Shown in pieces: positions 1-11,943 of a stretch of DNA of 64,000 bases. The DNA lies in contig OX596335.1 in assembly GCA_951394405.1 (NCBI GenBank), positions 3,968,001 to 4,032,000 of the forward strand. Reading direction: 5' to 3'. The DNA comes from Coprinellus micaceus (Eukaryota; Basidiomycota; Agaricomycetes; Agaricales; Psathyrellaceae). Below the pieces are notes generated by a model. It saw nothing but the letters and a program-made list of their open reading frames with translations, searched no databases and had not been told where the DNA came from. Position numbers and translations under genes: made by a program. The stretch's first letter is position 1, and each line of letters opens with the position of its first letter.

Positions 1-1616
1 TTGAACACATCCGTCCTGGTGAGAGGCAGAATCAGCTCCGATACGGCGGTGTCTGATGAGAAGGACAATCAGAATACATCTCAATAGCTTTAGTACATTC
101 TAACTTACGGATTCGTAGCGACTGGTGCTCGGTTTGTAAACCACCTAATTTGCCGACGAAATCACGCAGCTGAGCGACAGTTTTAGACTGAAGGTTTGTC
201 TACCAGGTCCTCGTAAGCACGAGGGCGGTTCACACATATGGGAATTAATTTACCTTGTAATCCTCGTCCAAGCGCCGCGCAACTGTATTCAGCTTCCGCC
301 CGACATTTGAGAAATTGAGGTCCCGTAGCTCAGCGTAGAGAGGGTCAGTGGTCGCCGTTAAATGATACTTCTTTTTCGCATCCTTCTTCACGTTGACGAT
401 TGGAACAGCCGACGTGGAAGCAGTTGCCCCACTAGCACTTGGGGAGCTTGCGGCCGGAGGGTTTATAATGACAACAGGGAGTTCAACGTGAGCTATGACA
501 TTGAGTCAGTTGGGGCTCAGAGAACGGGAAGGGCATATCGGTAAACGAACAGTTTCGTATACCGATCAATTCGTCGATGAGGCCTTCGTAGGTCAACTGG
601 GTGAGGAGTGGGGTGATGAGATCCACTTTGCGGTCCAAGATAATCAAGGAGTCGACGTTGGCAGATGAAAGCGGGGCCTCAGCCGCCGAGTTTGGCGACC
701 TGCTTTGACGAACCAGGAGGGAAGATAACCGCTACGGTTCCGTAAGGGGGTCAGTACCCACAAGTTCAGGGGAATGATCGGAGATGCTGACCTTCGCATA
801 GTCGCCTTTCCCTATGATTTGAGGGAATGGGCCAACCAATTTCTGCAACGACAGCAGGCCCTGTGCAGAATCAAACACGACTGTCTCGTCTCCATCCTAC
901 GAGAGAGTGTAAGAACGTAGGTCGACCGGGAGAGGATCCAAATGTAAGTACCACCCATAGCTCTCTGAACGCAGAATCGTTCTCCAATGATATCACGTCC
1001 TCAGCTAGAGAAATGAATTGGAGGTTCAAAGCCGTCAGAGTGACCTCTCCCAATACCCCCTCTTCTTCCAAGATTCGAGTAACGAGCGTCGACACTCGGG
1101 GCGTCAGGATCAAAGTATACATATGCTTCTTGGCCTCCTGCGCATGACGTCTAATCTGATCTTGCAAGTCGTGAACCCGGCGAAGTGACGGGACTTAGAT
1201 CAGGCGTACATACCAGCTATAATCTTGACATGCTTGATCTTTGGACGGCATAGGTATACGATATTGCTCGTGGTGGAGGTCAATGGCCCAGGCTCGAGCC
1301 AAAACATCTTGTCAACACCGTGTTGCTGTGGAACCACGGTTAGACCGCTATCCCTCGTTCATTCGCCCGATTGCATACTTTCAATAGAGCCACCTCAGTG
1401 ACCAGACCAAGAGGGCCTGCGAGAGTGCTGTCGAGGACTAATGTCTTTGCTCCGTTCACCTGGGAAAGAAGCCATATTCTAGCAATTGAACCACAGAGCT
1501 TAGGGGTTCAGACGTACGGCATTCAGTGAATTAACCAAGTCCTTCTTCGCGATTTCCTTCAGGATGTTCGTATCGAACAGAGGCCCAGTCCCAGCATTCC
1601 CCCCTTCAGAACTCAT
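1..1616 (-). CDS. VPS33: Vps33, Sec1/Munc18-family vacuolar sorting protein (3' end outside window)
   Basis: Vps33 is the SM-family subunit of the HOPS and CORVET tethering complexes; it guides SNARE assembly at endosomes and the vacuole. The start is the ATG at 1616-1614, followed by exons 1616-1518, 1459-1379 and 1325-1214, all bounded by GT-AG and joined in frame. The N-terminus contains [19 protein letters not shown] and then [19 protein letters not shown], both typical of Vps33. The next exon (from about 1163) carries [19 protein letters not shown], and near 580-660 lies [20 protein letters not shown], the SM-family signature. The last exons near 120-330 read [20 protein letters not shown] and [20 protein letters not shown]. 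The reading frame runs off the left edge, so the C-terminal part is missing. No break was seen in the exons followed. NTE1 ends about 370 bp upstream on the same strand. Assignment to Vps33 rather than another SM protein (Sly1, Vps45, Sec1) rests on these motifs and is strong. Confidence 0.92.
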
Positions 1617-1985
1617 TGAGGGCGTGTTGGGAAGCCGTGGATGGTGGGTGAAGAAACGAAATGGCGATCCAATCCAACGCAACGCGCCTCGACGAGTGAC
1701 GCTGTTCAAGTTAGGGACCTTCCCAAATCCGGAACCCTAGGTGTGTTTCTATTTGGCAATTGCCTTCATTTAAAATATCGTGGAACACAGCCAACTTTCG
1801 CTTTTTCGCTTGAAGTGCTGGGAACGGGGACAAAATAGGATGATGTATTGAAAGGTGAGTGTCCATGCCAAAGATGAAACTAAAATACAGTTTCTGATGT
1901 GTGGCGAAAACATTGAACAATCCTATGCTCCGAAGTGTGCGCGTTGAATGCTCCGTGTTCGTCGAAGCTCATGAGCTGAGATATT
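1617..1985. other. VPS33 promoter / NTE1 3' region
   Basis: This 369 bp spacer lies between two minus-strand genes. It should hold the NTE1 3' untranslated region and the VPS33 promoter. I see no gene and no clear TATA motif here. Confidence 0.5.
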
Positions 1986-4900
1986 TTAGATGGAGTTCCT
2001 TCTTGCACTCTTCCCCTTCTTCTTCCTGACTTCCCCGACAATAGATGACGGCAAGCGATGTTCTTCCTCGAGCTTATCCAGGATACTGACCGCATGTTGG
2101 TAACCTATCTTCACAAGTTCTTCGAACTTGTTAAACTGCAGGGTTCCGTACTAAAATGGCTTTTCAGTCTACGCACGAGACGGATCGCAAGAAATAGACG
2201 CACTTCCTGTACGGGCATTTGAATATAGAGGCAGTTCTTTGCGATCTTGGCTTCTTCCAGGGTATTCACACTCGACACACTACACGCCGTTCAATCAACA
2301 GGCCTCATAGCAGAGCTTGACCACCTACTATGCTAGACGACTCTGGATTTCGGTGATGGCGGGAACATGCCGTGCATTGGAGAAGGGGTTCCAACGGTTG
2401 ATCAAAAGCCACCATCCAGACACTGTATCACCAAATCGTCTAGGTGAATTGTCGTCAACCTGGCGCGGTGAAAATGGAGGTCCAGGTCAGAAGCAGCGCC
2501 GAAACTGATATAAACGCAAAACTCACTGAGGCGACATCACAGGCGAATACGGCACTGGCGCCCATCGAGTTCATCGCATGGACCTAAGTGGAAGCTAGGC
2601 GTGAGTCACTGCCGACCATCGCGAGATTGACAACGTACAGGTAAGTTATCCACTGGGAATATGACAGTTATTAACGCATGGTTGTAAGGCACATATCATT
2701 GTTTACTCACAGTAGCCGCCATCCACGAGGAGATTGCCGTTGTCAGACAGAGGTGGCAAAAGGCCAACCAGGGTCATTGAAGCGCCTAGACGTAAAGCTC
2801 AATAGAGATAGCGCGGCCGTACAAGGATGGTCTTACGAATGTATCTCCACGCGTAGCCAGTTTCATGGATTTCCATGCGGGAGGTTATGATATTAGTCGA
2901 GTTGCAGAAGAATGGAAGCCACATGTCCTCGATGTGGAGATCGAAGAAAGCCTAGGAAGTAGTCAAACGCCGCGCCACAAACCTCACAAATACCAAGCAC
3001 CCACCTTGTACAAGCTTCGGTTGAACTCGTGACCCTGAGGCGACCATTAGCGGCTCGACAGTAAGTAAGGCGAGGGAATTTCTTACCGTTGTATAGGCAA
3101 CAAGCGGGTATGTCACATCAGACAATATCCTCCAGATATTTCCCATCCTCCCGCTGAACTGCTTTGCCCGACCAGTGGATGAAATGAAATCGGCCTCACG
3201 AGCGTAGAGGCCACCAATGAACGCTCCAATACTCGTACCTAGGGCCACACCAAATTCAGTTCTACATGTCGTGCGAGAAACGGAAACGGAGACTTACCCC
3301 CGATATGGTCGATAGGGATACCGTACTCTTCGAGTGCTTGGAGTAGACCCTGCCATCCCATTAACATATGGTTGAAACCCACGGAAGTTGGGAATACTTA
3401 CGAGATGCGCAATTCCCCGTGCACCACCTCCACCCAGCACAAGACCAATAGATTTGTCGCATATCCTTCTCGCAAGCCTGGAGAAGTCGTTCGTGTGCGG
3501 CTGCCGTGTGGGCCGAATATCCGCGGTGGGTCCCCGCCGATACTTTTGAAGCTCGCTCTGGACTTTGTCCTTGAGATTTTTCAAGGCAATGACGGCATCC
3601 GGGTCTTTGGGGACCGGCGACTTGGAAATGGGAAGAACCAAACCCTATCCACAATGATCAGCGCCTCCCTTCCTTGGGAATAGGTTCGAAATACATACGG
3701 GGAGCTCGACATGGATATGTTGGTGGACCCATGGTCGAGTCTGGAGATTGATTCATGTTAGTATATCAAACCCGATGATATAACCGATGCCACGGACCTT
3801 CAACCACTCACGAGTGGAGCCGGCAAGGACAGACCGATCAGGGTGTAGAAGAACGAGCTCTTTACGCGCCGTCGTCTTCATGGAAAGCAACAATCTCTCA
3901 TATTCTCCGGGCGAAGGATCATCGCCCATACCAACCACCATGACGCAGTCGGCCTGCAAAAAGGTCAGCAAGATCGACGGGGATCCTGAGAATAAGCGGT
4001 ACCTGTCGAATACAAGTTTGTGTCCATGAACTGCTGACTGGGGAATCCGCGACATACAGCACTGTGTGATACCGCTGCTCTTGGTCTGCCAACCACCCTG
4101 CGGACTGTCATTTCTGTCAGATCTCTTATCCTTGAAAGGGAAGGAATGATAACGCCGCTGACCTTGAGTTTACCCATCCGCGTGAAGGCGTGCTTTCCAA
4201 GATGCTGTGACACTGCAGCCTGGTTAAGGTATAACGTCGAGGCACCAATACCTTCCAAAGCCGTCTGAAGCTTTCGAGCGAAGGTTGCGACAGGTACGTT
4301 CCGCGAGGTTGGCAAGATAGCGACCGTCTTGAGGTTAGTGTTGTTGTGGCCTAGCTCAGAAGCTGGGTTTCGCGCTTGAGCAGCCGAAGAGGAGTCGACT
4401 TCTGCCCTCACCCGAGATGCAATCATCTTCAGCAGCTGGGCAGTCGTTTGAGGGTTCCTGATTGTTGTGAGAGTATGACTACGACGTGATATCTGCTGTG
4501 TACGTACCTGGCAGAAATAGCGTTGAATAGGGTCTGAGGCATCCGAACAAGCTCGGTGTCGCGAATGGCATGGACCGTATTCCTCCTTGGGCTGCTGGTA
4601 ATGACATCCAGCTCCCCGACTGTATCTCCCTGACCATATTCTCCTTCAATTTTGACCTTGCCATTCTGGCCTTCACTGATGGCTCGAAGACGACCGTTGA
4701 TCACGATGTAGAAACTGTCGCTGGCGTCGTTGGGCCTCCATAGAACCTGACCAGCATTGACTTGCATCCAATCCAATGAGGCGTCGATATGAAGAATGAG
4801 AGGAGAAAGCATGGAGATCAGTCGTTTGGCCAGCGTGAGGAGAACGATCGGCCGCTTCTCCAGGATGCGTTCCAGCGCCTGAGAAGACAAGAACCCGACG

Positions 4901-7446
4901 TAAGTGTCCGTCTTTGCCTTGATGTCCACATACGACGAGGTGCTGCACAACGAGGCCAGATATCCAGCAATCCCACCGGGTTTGACAGTGAACAAGAACT
5001 TCTGCTGGGGAGGCTTTTTCTTGGTACTGTCGAGGCTGGGGGTACGCCAGGGTTCGTCCTCGTTGCCGTCGACTTGCTCCTCTTCAGGTATCTTACTCGG
5101 CTTGGTCGATTCATCCTTACCCTCGTCCTTGTCGGGGAGCAAGATATCCAAGAACCCTTCGATCACATAGAACAGACCTAGTAACAGGGTCAAGGGTCAG
5201 CAGGTGCTGGGAGGAGAGGCGGGTAAGCTATCTTACCGGTATTCTGCTCGGCCGCCTTCACGAGTGTTGACCCAGCAGGGAAGAACAGAATTTCCACCTC
5301 GTTGTCAAGCCCGCCCATGCTATGGTTTCCCGCAGACAAAGCAGAGGACGCGGTAACACTCGACATGTCGTCTTCCAGGTCCAAGAGAGACAGAGACCCG
5401 AACGGCGAGCTGAACGATCCCATAGACCTTCTCGAGTCGACCGGGGGTAATCCGGGAGACGGCTCGTTCGAGTCCCCGTCACTAATCGATGGCTGAAGAA
5501 GGCCAATGGACTTGGCAATGCAGGACATAACCTCTTCCCGTAGATCGAAATCCTCAGCGGACCACTTCGCCCCACCGTTCATCCTCTGACCGTGGTTCGT
5601 GTCGTCTGACGACCTGGGTACTCTAGGGGTGTTCAGGATGCTGTTCGATCGCTTCATCTTGAACGTCTCGGATCCGCTTTGCTTGGGCATCATCAAGTCG
5701 CCGGCCTGTACATTGAGCCGAGATTTGTGGGCGGAAGGCAACTCTGCCAAGTTCCCTCGAATGGATACTGGAGTCTCGTTTATCTTTGGGAGCGATGTGG
5801 ATGCGGAGGTATTCTCTCGCGAGTGTGCGTTGAAGGTCCCAGGCGTCTGTGCAAAGTCGAAATACTCTGGCTCCGCGTCTGGCGAGGTGCTCGTACCATC
5901 GAAACGGTGCCTCAAGTACTGCAAACCTCCTCCCTCATAAAATGAGTCAGGGAGGGGGTGGCAAGCAATTTCGTTAATCGCCTTCTCAGTTCGGAGAACC
6001 TCGCTCGTCAGTCCAAGGTATTTGTGTGCAGCAGTGAATGTCACCCGGAAGAACCGAGTCAAGATGACTGAACAAGTTAGCACGGCGATAACCCACGAAG
6101 CATGGAGACCCTTACCTTGAACAATGTGACCAGTCGCCTTTGGGTATTTCTTCGTGAGCCGCCGGAAGGCCTCGGCAGGGATTACGGCGAGAGTGGTGTC
6201 TACAGTGGCCCTAGCAAGAACTCCTTTCGTATGCGCGCCCTGAGGCCGGGGTGTCCCCATGTTCGATGCCAATGAACGGAAATGGGACTCCGCCTCTTCG
6301 AATACATTCGGTGACATAGAGGATCTTCGACTCTGGGACATACCCCCTGGGATATTGAGCGTTGTTGTCGAGGTAGTCGACACTGAAGACGTCGAATGCC
6401 TCCTCTGCCTGACCTCTGAGAGTACAGGATTCCCACCCAGGTCGAAGGGGGGAATATCGGTGTCCGATTGAAGCGTCTGGCGGTCTTCAAATACTGAAGA
6501 GGTTCCGTCTGACGGGCCATGATCATCGTCCTGCCAGCTCATTGGGATGTCTTCGGTGAAGAGGCTGAGGATAGTGAACAAGCTGGACAGTGTTCCCCCG
6601 CTACCAACTTCATTCAGCAGCTGATATCCGTTCATGTCTTCACTGTCCCATAGATTGCCCTGGACTTCTGGTCGGTGGCCAGATTGCGCATACACCTGAA
6701 CCATCCCGTCAACAACGCAGTAGAAGCTCTTGTCCTGGTTCAAGGAGAGCGTGTCCCCAGCGATAAGTCTTCGAGTTTGGAGATGGCGAGCGAGTTCATG
6801 GAAAACAGGTTTCTCGAGCTACGCACCACGAGAATGAGCACGATCAGCCTGCATGTAAAAAGCACAGCAACTCACGAATCCAAACACCCGAACTGCCTGC
6901 AAGAAATCATCGAGGTAATTGTGGAAGGAAGCCGGTGTAGGGTCTATTGTGACAAAGCTCAGATCATCCTCTTGGTCCGTGCCGTTTCAGACTCACTGGT
7001 ATTGACGTCCGGATGAAGCTCGTTAACATCTGGCTTCTCCAACGGCGCCTCGTTCAGCTTCATGTAGTCATTGAGGTAACGGAACCGAATCAGATAGTTC
7101 AATCCAACGGCTGACAGGATGAAGAGTGCAACAAAGTTCCAGAAGCCGAGCTAGATTCATGGTCCCAGTGAGTACTAGACAACGAGGGACACAAGGGGGG
7201 CTCACCGTTAGGGTCATGGAATAGGAAACGATAGCGTACAGCCATCGAGGGATAGTTATTGTGGCGAACGCGACGAGAGATTTCGCCCATGTTAACAGCC
7301 ATACTGATGATTTTACATTCAATGGTCAATCAGTAGATCCCGATGAACGAGCCCACAGCATACGCACGAATAACCCAAAAACAAGCAGAAACTAGCGACA
7401 CGAGTGGATGCTTGTTGAGAGTAAGCGACAGAGGCTCTGCATCCAT
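1986..7446 (-). CDS. NTE1: NTE1, neuropathy-target-esterase-like lysophospholipase
   Basis: Nte1 is an ER-membrane phospholipase B that deacylates phosphatidylcholine to glycerophosphocholine. I place the start at 7446-7444 (protein begins MDAEPLSL), because splicing there (C|gtgcgt to atcag|TA) joins in frame to [20 protein letters not shown], giving two or three N-terminal membrane segments followed by [20 protein letters not shown]. The middle exons (about 6743-4429) carry three cyclic-nucleotide-binding-type regulatory modules, for example [29 protein letters not shown] and [15 protein letters not shown]. The C-terminal patatin domain has the oxyanion loop [15 protein letters not shown] (about 3410-3470), the nucleophile elbow [11 protein letters not shown] (about 3200-3300, split by an intron) and the catalytic Asp in DGGY (about 2720). 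The stop is at 1986-1988 after a lysine/arginine-rich tail. The domain order and size, roughly 1,500 residues, are usual for fungal Nte1. The long serine-rich insert between the first and second modules (about 5400-6500) is low complexity. Confidence 0.93.
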
Positions 7447-7917
7447 GTTGGACGATGTTTTCTGAGCGACCCAGGGACGCCAGTGCAGGCCAAAGGCCGT
7501 TTGGGGAGGGAGAGGGGCAGAAGGGGCGGTCGAGGTCGAGGTTTGGGCGAGAGAAGGCTCGCAGTCCTGGAGGCGCTGCTTCCGGAGTACAGGGCCGCGC
7601 ACCCAAACGTCATCTTCAGCCGCCCACCAATCGGGATCGATAGAACCACGTGGGAGGGAGTATCCCCATGAGTGAATGTATGCCCCTGTCGGGGTAGAGA
7701 GTTCTGTCTGCCGCTGCTCGCTTATTTCATTTCTTTTGTTATCTGTACAGATAATCTACATGTTTCACGTCCAGTCCCTGCATAATATTCCCAAGAGTGT
7801 TCGACGAAGACCGAATAGCACGAACGTTCGTCGGGAATGTGGGTATGTAGGGCCTAGGGGTATACGCAAGGTGACACAGGGCTTTAGACCCTACAGACGG
7901 AATTCCTTCTTCACAAT
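7447..7917. other. NTE1 promoter / methylisocitrate lyase 3' region
   Basis: This spacer of about 470 bp separates two minus-strand genes. The part next to NTE1 is rich in purine runs on the plus strand (7500-7560) and stays open in several frames on both strands, which is compositional. I see no separate gene. Confidence 0.4.
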
Positions 7918-10090
7918 CAGAAGGTGTGTTCTGTCGAGTCTTTGCCGACGGACGACGTGCTCGACGAGCCAGCTGACACTGCATTGAGAATTCTATCGAT
8001 GTAGTTTGCGCCACTCCTAAGGGACAAAACGAGCACGAGCAGTTAGAAAACGAGGCAATGACACGAAACGACACGAAACGACAGCGAGAGTTTCGCACCA
8101 TTTCTGATGGGTGAGGACGTCGCACCCGACCTCCTTTTCCTTCTTTTGGATGAGGTTGACATACGCAAGCATGCCCTCGTCCTTGAAGCGGCGTGCGAGC
8201 TCGGCTAGAAGATCGAATGAGCGAGATAAATCATCCGCCAAGTTCAATAACAATAGCCCTACCAGTTGTTACCGCGTTGCTGTGAAGTCCGGCGAGGGAG
8301 ATCAGCTGCAAAACGAAACCCTCCTTGCCGAGGTCCCAAATGAAGTTCTTCAAGTGGGTGTCTATAGTTCGGATAGGTTAGTGGTAACTTCAGCAGCTTT
8401 CCACAAAAATACGTACCGGAGAAGCCGTGATGGGACCAGTTGAAGCTCGGGCTGAGGTTGTATACCATCCACCTGTACTCGAATAAACATTCCAGATCCC
8501 CTCATAGGAAAATCTCCAACGACGTACTTTCCAGGGTGCTCAGTTCTGATCCTGCGGGCAAACGACGTAGCTTGCTGGACGTCAGGGTTCTTCGTTTCAA
8601 GCCAGAGCAAGTCAGCGTAAGGCGCAAAAGCAATGCTTCGCTTGATCGCAGCCTCAATGCCTCCAGTGTAGTGATAATAGCCTTCGCGAGTCCGAGGAGC
8701 ATCCCAGTCCCAGGAAACAGGCTTGTTGAGGATATCAGCAGCGATGAGACGAGCCTCGCTATTGGATTTGTCCTTGGCAGCTTCCTTGTAGGTCTTGAGC
8801 GCGCCCTCCTTGTCGTTGAGGTTGGAAAATTCAATTTCCCGTTCAACAGCTGTGCCCTTATGAGACCTTTTCGAAGGCTAAAACAGTGCTACTTACCCTG
8901 GTCGAAAGTGCAAAGAGGATGTTCATCTATCCACTGCTTCTCAAGAGCATCAATTTCGCCACCAGTCGCACCAGTAGCTTCGGCTTCGGCAATGACTTGC
9001 GCGAGGGGTTGGCTGTCTGCCTTGGTGGTCCCAAGGATGAATTCATGGTCCGCAGCATCGACGGTCGACGAGATGAGTTTGCCGGATTCCGAGTCGGTGC
9101 GAGCGATCAAGAGCATGGTGGACTTCATCAGGTCAGTTTGGAAGCGAGACGCGATCAGCCGAGAGATGTGGGTGGATGTGGGGACGAGGACCTTGCCTCC
9201 CAAGTGTCCACACTGTGCAAGGGACATCAGCAGTAGATGAAGACCCAATACTCGAGCCATTGCATACCTTCTTGCCGCCGTGCAGTTGGTCCTCCAAGTG
9301 GATCGCCGATGCTCCGGACTCAACAAACAGCTTGACGAGCTTCATGACAGTCGAAGTACCGCCATGCCTACATCATGTGTGAGCACTAACCAAGGGAATA
9401 GACGGCGTACGCACCCAGTGTCCGCATCCGCAATAATTGGCCTCAAATAGTCAACATTCTCCATTTCTGCCCTCTGCTCGGGAGACGCCGTCATTCGCTC
9501 ATCGTAATTCTTCTTATCGTGCAACTGCTGCGCTCGGTAGAGACGATGGACTTGGTTTGGCACAGTAGTGTATGGGTAGTCACTATAGGGAACGTCCCGC
9601 GTGAGGTCGGCTTATGAAATGGATTAGCCGAGGGCGCTCACCCCAGGTCCGGACCCACTTCGTTGTTGCCTGTGGTCAACACACTCGAGCACGCCCAACC
9701 AGAAACATAAACGACCTCCTGGTGGCGGGCCATTTGTGTCATCTGTACGGGGTCAATGGCACCCATGGTGTGTACGGGCTTCTTCTCCTGTTCAGCCCGA
9801 GAGAATAGCTTAAAGAGCTTGTCGGCAAGCAGGGACGATGGGAGGGGAAGGACGGGCAAGGAACCTTGCTTGGTCACGACTGTCGATGCTGAATACGGCC
9901 GCTTGATTCCCTTGTACCTCGGTGAGTTGAAGAACTCCTCCATGTCCTGAACGCGAGCATTGAACTGTCCACTCTCCTCGTCGACCGAGGGCGGTTGAAG
10001 TGGAAGCGAGCTGGGGGTTGCGGCCGACGACATAGCCTTTGCAGTCCGAGCGAGAGAGGGAATGCCCAGAGTCCCCCGAAGGCGCAACAT
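7918..10090 (-). CDS. ICL2: Isocitrate lyase family, probable mitochondrial 2-methylisocitrate lyase
   Basis: Enzymes of this family split (2-methyl)isocitrate into succinate plus glyoxylate or pyruvate. The first exon starts at 10090 with MLRLRGTLGIPSLARTAKAM, a basic, hydroxylated leader without acidic residues that looks like a mitochondrial presequence; a second Met (residue 20) could be an alternative start. Family motifs follow in order: KPVHTMGAIDPVQMTQMARH, VYVSGWACSS, YLRPIIADADTGHGG, then the active-site segment HLEDQLHGGKKCGHLGGKVL, in which KKCGH is the catalytic signature, then IARTDSESGKLISS, LLWLETKNPDVQQATSFA, VYNLSPSFNWSHHGF and LKNFIWDLGKEGFVLQLISL. The stop is at 7918-7920. 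The EDQLHGG form resembles yeast Icl2 and the methylisocitrate lyases of the propionate-degrading 2-methylcitrate cycle, whereas glyoxylate-cycle enzymes usually read EDQ.PGTKKCGH. The C-terminus (STEHTF) is not a peroxisomal SKL-type signal. I therefore favour the mitochondrial methylcitrate role; substrate choice is an inference. Confidence 0.88.
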
Positions 10091-10586
10091 CCCGAACGAC
10101 CTGTGTTGCGAGTTGAAGAGGGAAGCAAGCTTTCAAAGGCTTTCAACAGGGTACATGAGTCCCGCGAGCTCCGTGATGGCACACGACGGATCTCCGTATG
10201 ATCTGCCGAGCGCTGGCACATTTATCTTCCGATACCCCAGGGGGAAATAGGGGCTATTGCGGGGAAGGTATGACTCTTGAGCTGATTTCAGAATGTTTGT
10301 CAAGAGCTCACTAATCGTATATGTCCAAGCAACGCAGTGCATCTCCAGCCCTCCGGCACCGGACGAATCCGAGTCTTCCGGGGTCTTCGAATCCCCTTCA
10401 CCATCATACATCCCTCGCTCTACTGAGCGGCACGACCGTTCGAAGACCTAGGCAGACCCCCCAAAGCCTTTGACAAGATGACTCCCTCCTTCACATTGCC
10501 TTTTGCCGTCAAGTGCGGTTGATGTGAATACAGGGTTGAGAGGGCTGGACTTTCGCACCAGCTTGCCCAAACACAACCAGGACGGA
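10091..10586. other. Divergent intergenic region (methylisocitrate lyase / PAH gene)
   Basis: This spacer of about 495 bp lies between the starts of a minus-strand and a plus-strand gene, so it should contain both promoters. A minus-strand open frame at 10411-10133 reads through it, but it matches no family I know and is probably chance. Confidence 0.4.
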
Positions 10587-11308
10587 ATGTCACAACCACC
10601 GCCCACCACCACCCAGCGACGTCCGGACATTACTGACGCTCTCGCGTTCCTTGACGCGGTGAAGGCCAAGTTCAGTGATATTCCACAGTTCTACAACAGA
10701 CTCTTGGACGCCATGTCGGATTTCAAGGCTCAAAGGTGAGTCTGCCACGGAGACACTTAGTCACAACCCAAGAATTGCGTTCACGGATGGTTCTGGTGCT
10801 ATCTAGGATCGACACCTTAGGGACCATCGAAGCCGTGGTCGACCTCCTTCATCCCTTTCCCGATCTATTGCTCCAGTGGAATGCGTTCCTTCCAGACCTA
10901 TGGCACGTACATTCGGCCCCGGATCCTAGAGATCCATACGCCAGCGTTGTCACCGTCAAGACCCCCAACGGAGAGATGTCGCTACGCAAGGCGGTAGACG
11001 ATGACATGCACCCGCTCATCCGTATCAAAAGGTAAATGGAACCAATTCTCGTCCTACTCGGGCATGTCAAAGATCACTATGCTCAAAAGCCTGACGTGTA
11101 CCAGCAGTTGATAAAGACAATCCAGCCTCGACCTGACAATCCCATTGACAAGGTGTGCCGTTCTCGTTACTGAGCGCTGCGGTCTTAGACCGACAATGTC
11201 TATACCCAATAATACCAGATGATAGAGGAAATTGCCCAAGTTCTATGCGAATCCCCTCACCTAATTGAGCGGTTCAAAGAGATACTCGAGATAGCACCAT
11301 CTTCATGA
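10587..11308 (+). CDS. Small Sin3-like protein made only of PAH modules, with an in-frame stop
   Basis: Paired amphipathic helix (PAH) modules of the Sin3 corepressor bind short helices of DNA-bound repressors. Exon 1 (10587-10735) encodes DITDALAFLDAVKAKFSDIP, helix A of a PAH1 module. Exon 2 (10807-11031) gives DTLGTIEAVVDLLHPFPDLL and continues to VVTVKTPNGEMSLRKAV, which parallels the linker after PAH1 of the full SIN3 at 23564 ([17 protein letters not shown]). After AAA AGG the frame meets TAA (11033-11035), immediately followed by ATG in the same frame and a second PAH-like stretch, ILVLLGHVKDHYAQKPDVYQ, to 11152; after an intron comes IEEIAQVLCESPHLIERFKE and TGA at 11306-11308. None of the GT-AG introns I tried removes the TAA while keeping the second module in frame. 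It may be a truncated single-module protein, two reading frames, or a gene losing function. There is no PAH3, histone-deacetylase interaction domain or C-terminal Sin3 region. Confidence 0.6.
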
Positions 11309-11943
11309 CCAGAAGTCGATTTGGGTCATCCGAGGCTCATCAGAAACGCGATTTTAAGCTTCTTCCCTTGGACCACGCTCAATGACGAACCGATTACTGT
11401 ACCCTTGGATGTGCAAAATCGCGCGGCCTCCCTCTACAATTTCGTGACCGGTGAGGGTGGGAATGGTTGAGCGAAATTCGCTGAGCGGGCCCGCCTGAGA
11501 AAGCCATCGCGATTCGCCCAGAAATAAGCGCCCATTGCAGGGACAAGTTATACTTGTGGGGCTGGCCACATGAGAAATTTCGAGAATTTGATACGGGGAA
11601 GTGGATACTCTCCGTCAACTTGGGGTAAAGACTGGCATGAAATTGACTTTGACTCTCTGCAACACATACACGTAGGGCAGGTGGAGAAGTGAGCGCCTAA
11701 TTCCTCCGACATGAGGAAACCGCACCTACAACACCCCATACGACGAGTTGTCTCGTACGAAGTACTGACTAAATACTGGGGAAACGGGCAAGCGGAGCTT
11801 TCAGCTACTGTAAACCTTTGGCTTCGATCAATTCGGAGAGATACCCAAGAATCAGATACGCGACTTTTTGTTCTTCCTTCCTTCTAGATCTTTGCAAAAG
11901 GGTCAGTTCTAGACAATGGTAAGTACGCAGTCACTCGAGGCCC
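11309..11943. other. Intergenic region between convergent genes
   Basis: These 635 bp lie between the 3' ends of the PAH-only gene (+) and TPR gene A (-). Short open frames exist on both strands (for example 11569-11354 minus), but none matches a known family or continues through plausible splice sites. I found no recognisable remnant of the rest of SIN3 here. Confidence 0.4.

Noticed and set aside
7319..7671. Overlapping open frames on both strands around the NTE1 start
   Set aside because: Only the frame starting at 7446 splices into the NTE1 membrane segments; the others reflect biased composition.
10133..10411. 92-codon minus-strand open frame containing GRSYGD
   Set aside because: The GRSYGD string resembles FAD-binding oxidases, but nothing else does, and the frame sits in a divergent promoter region.
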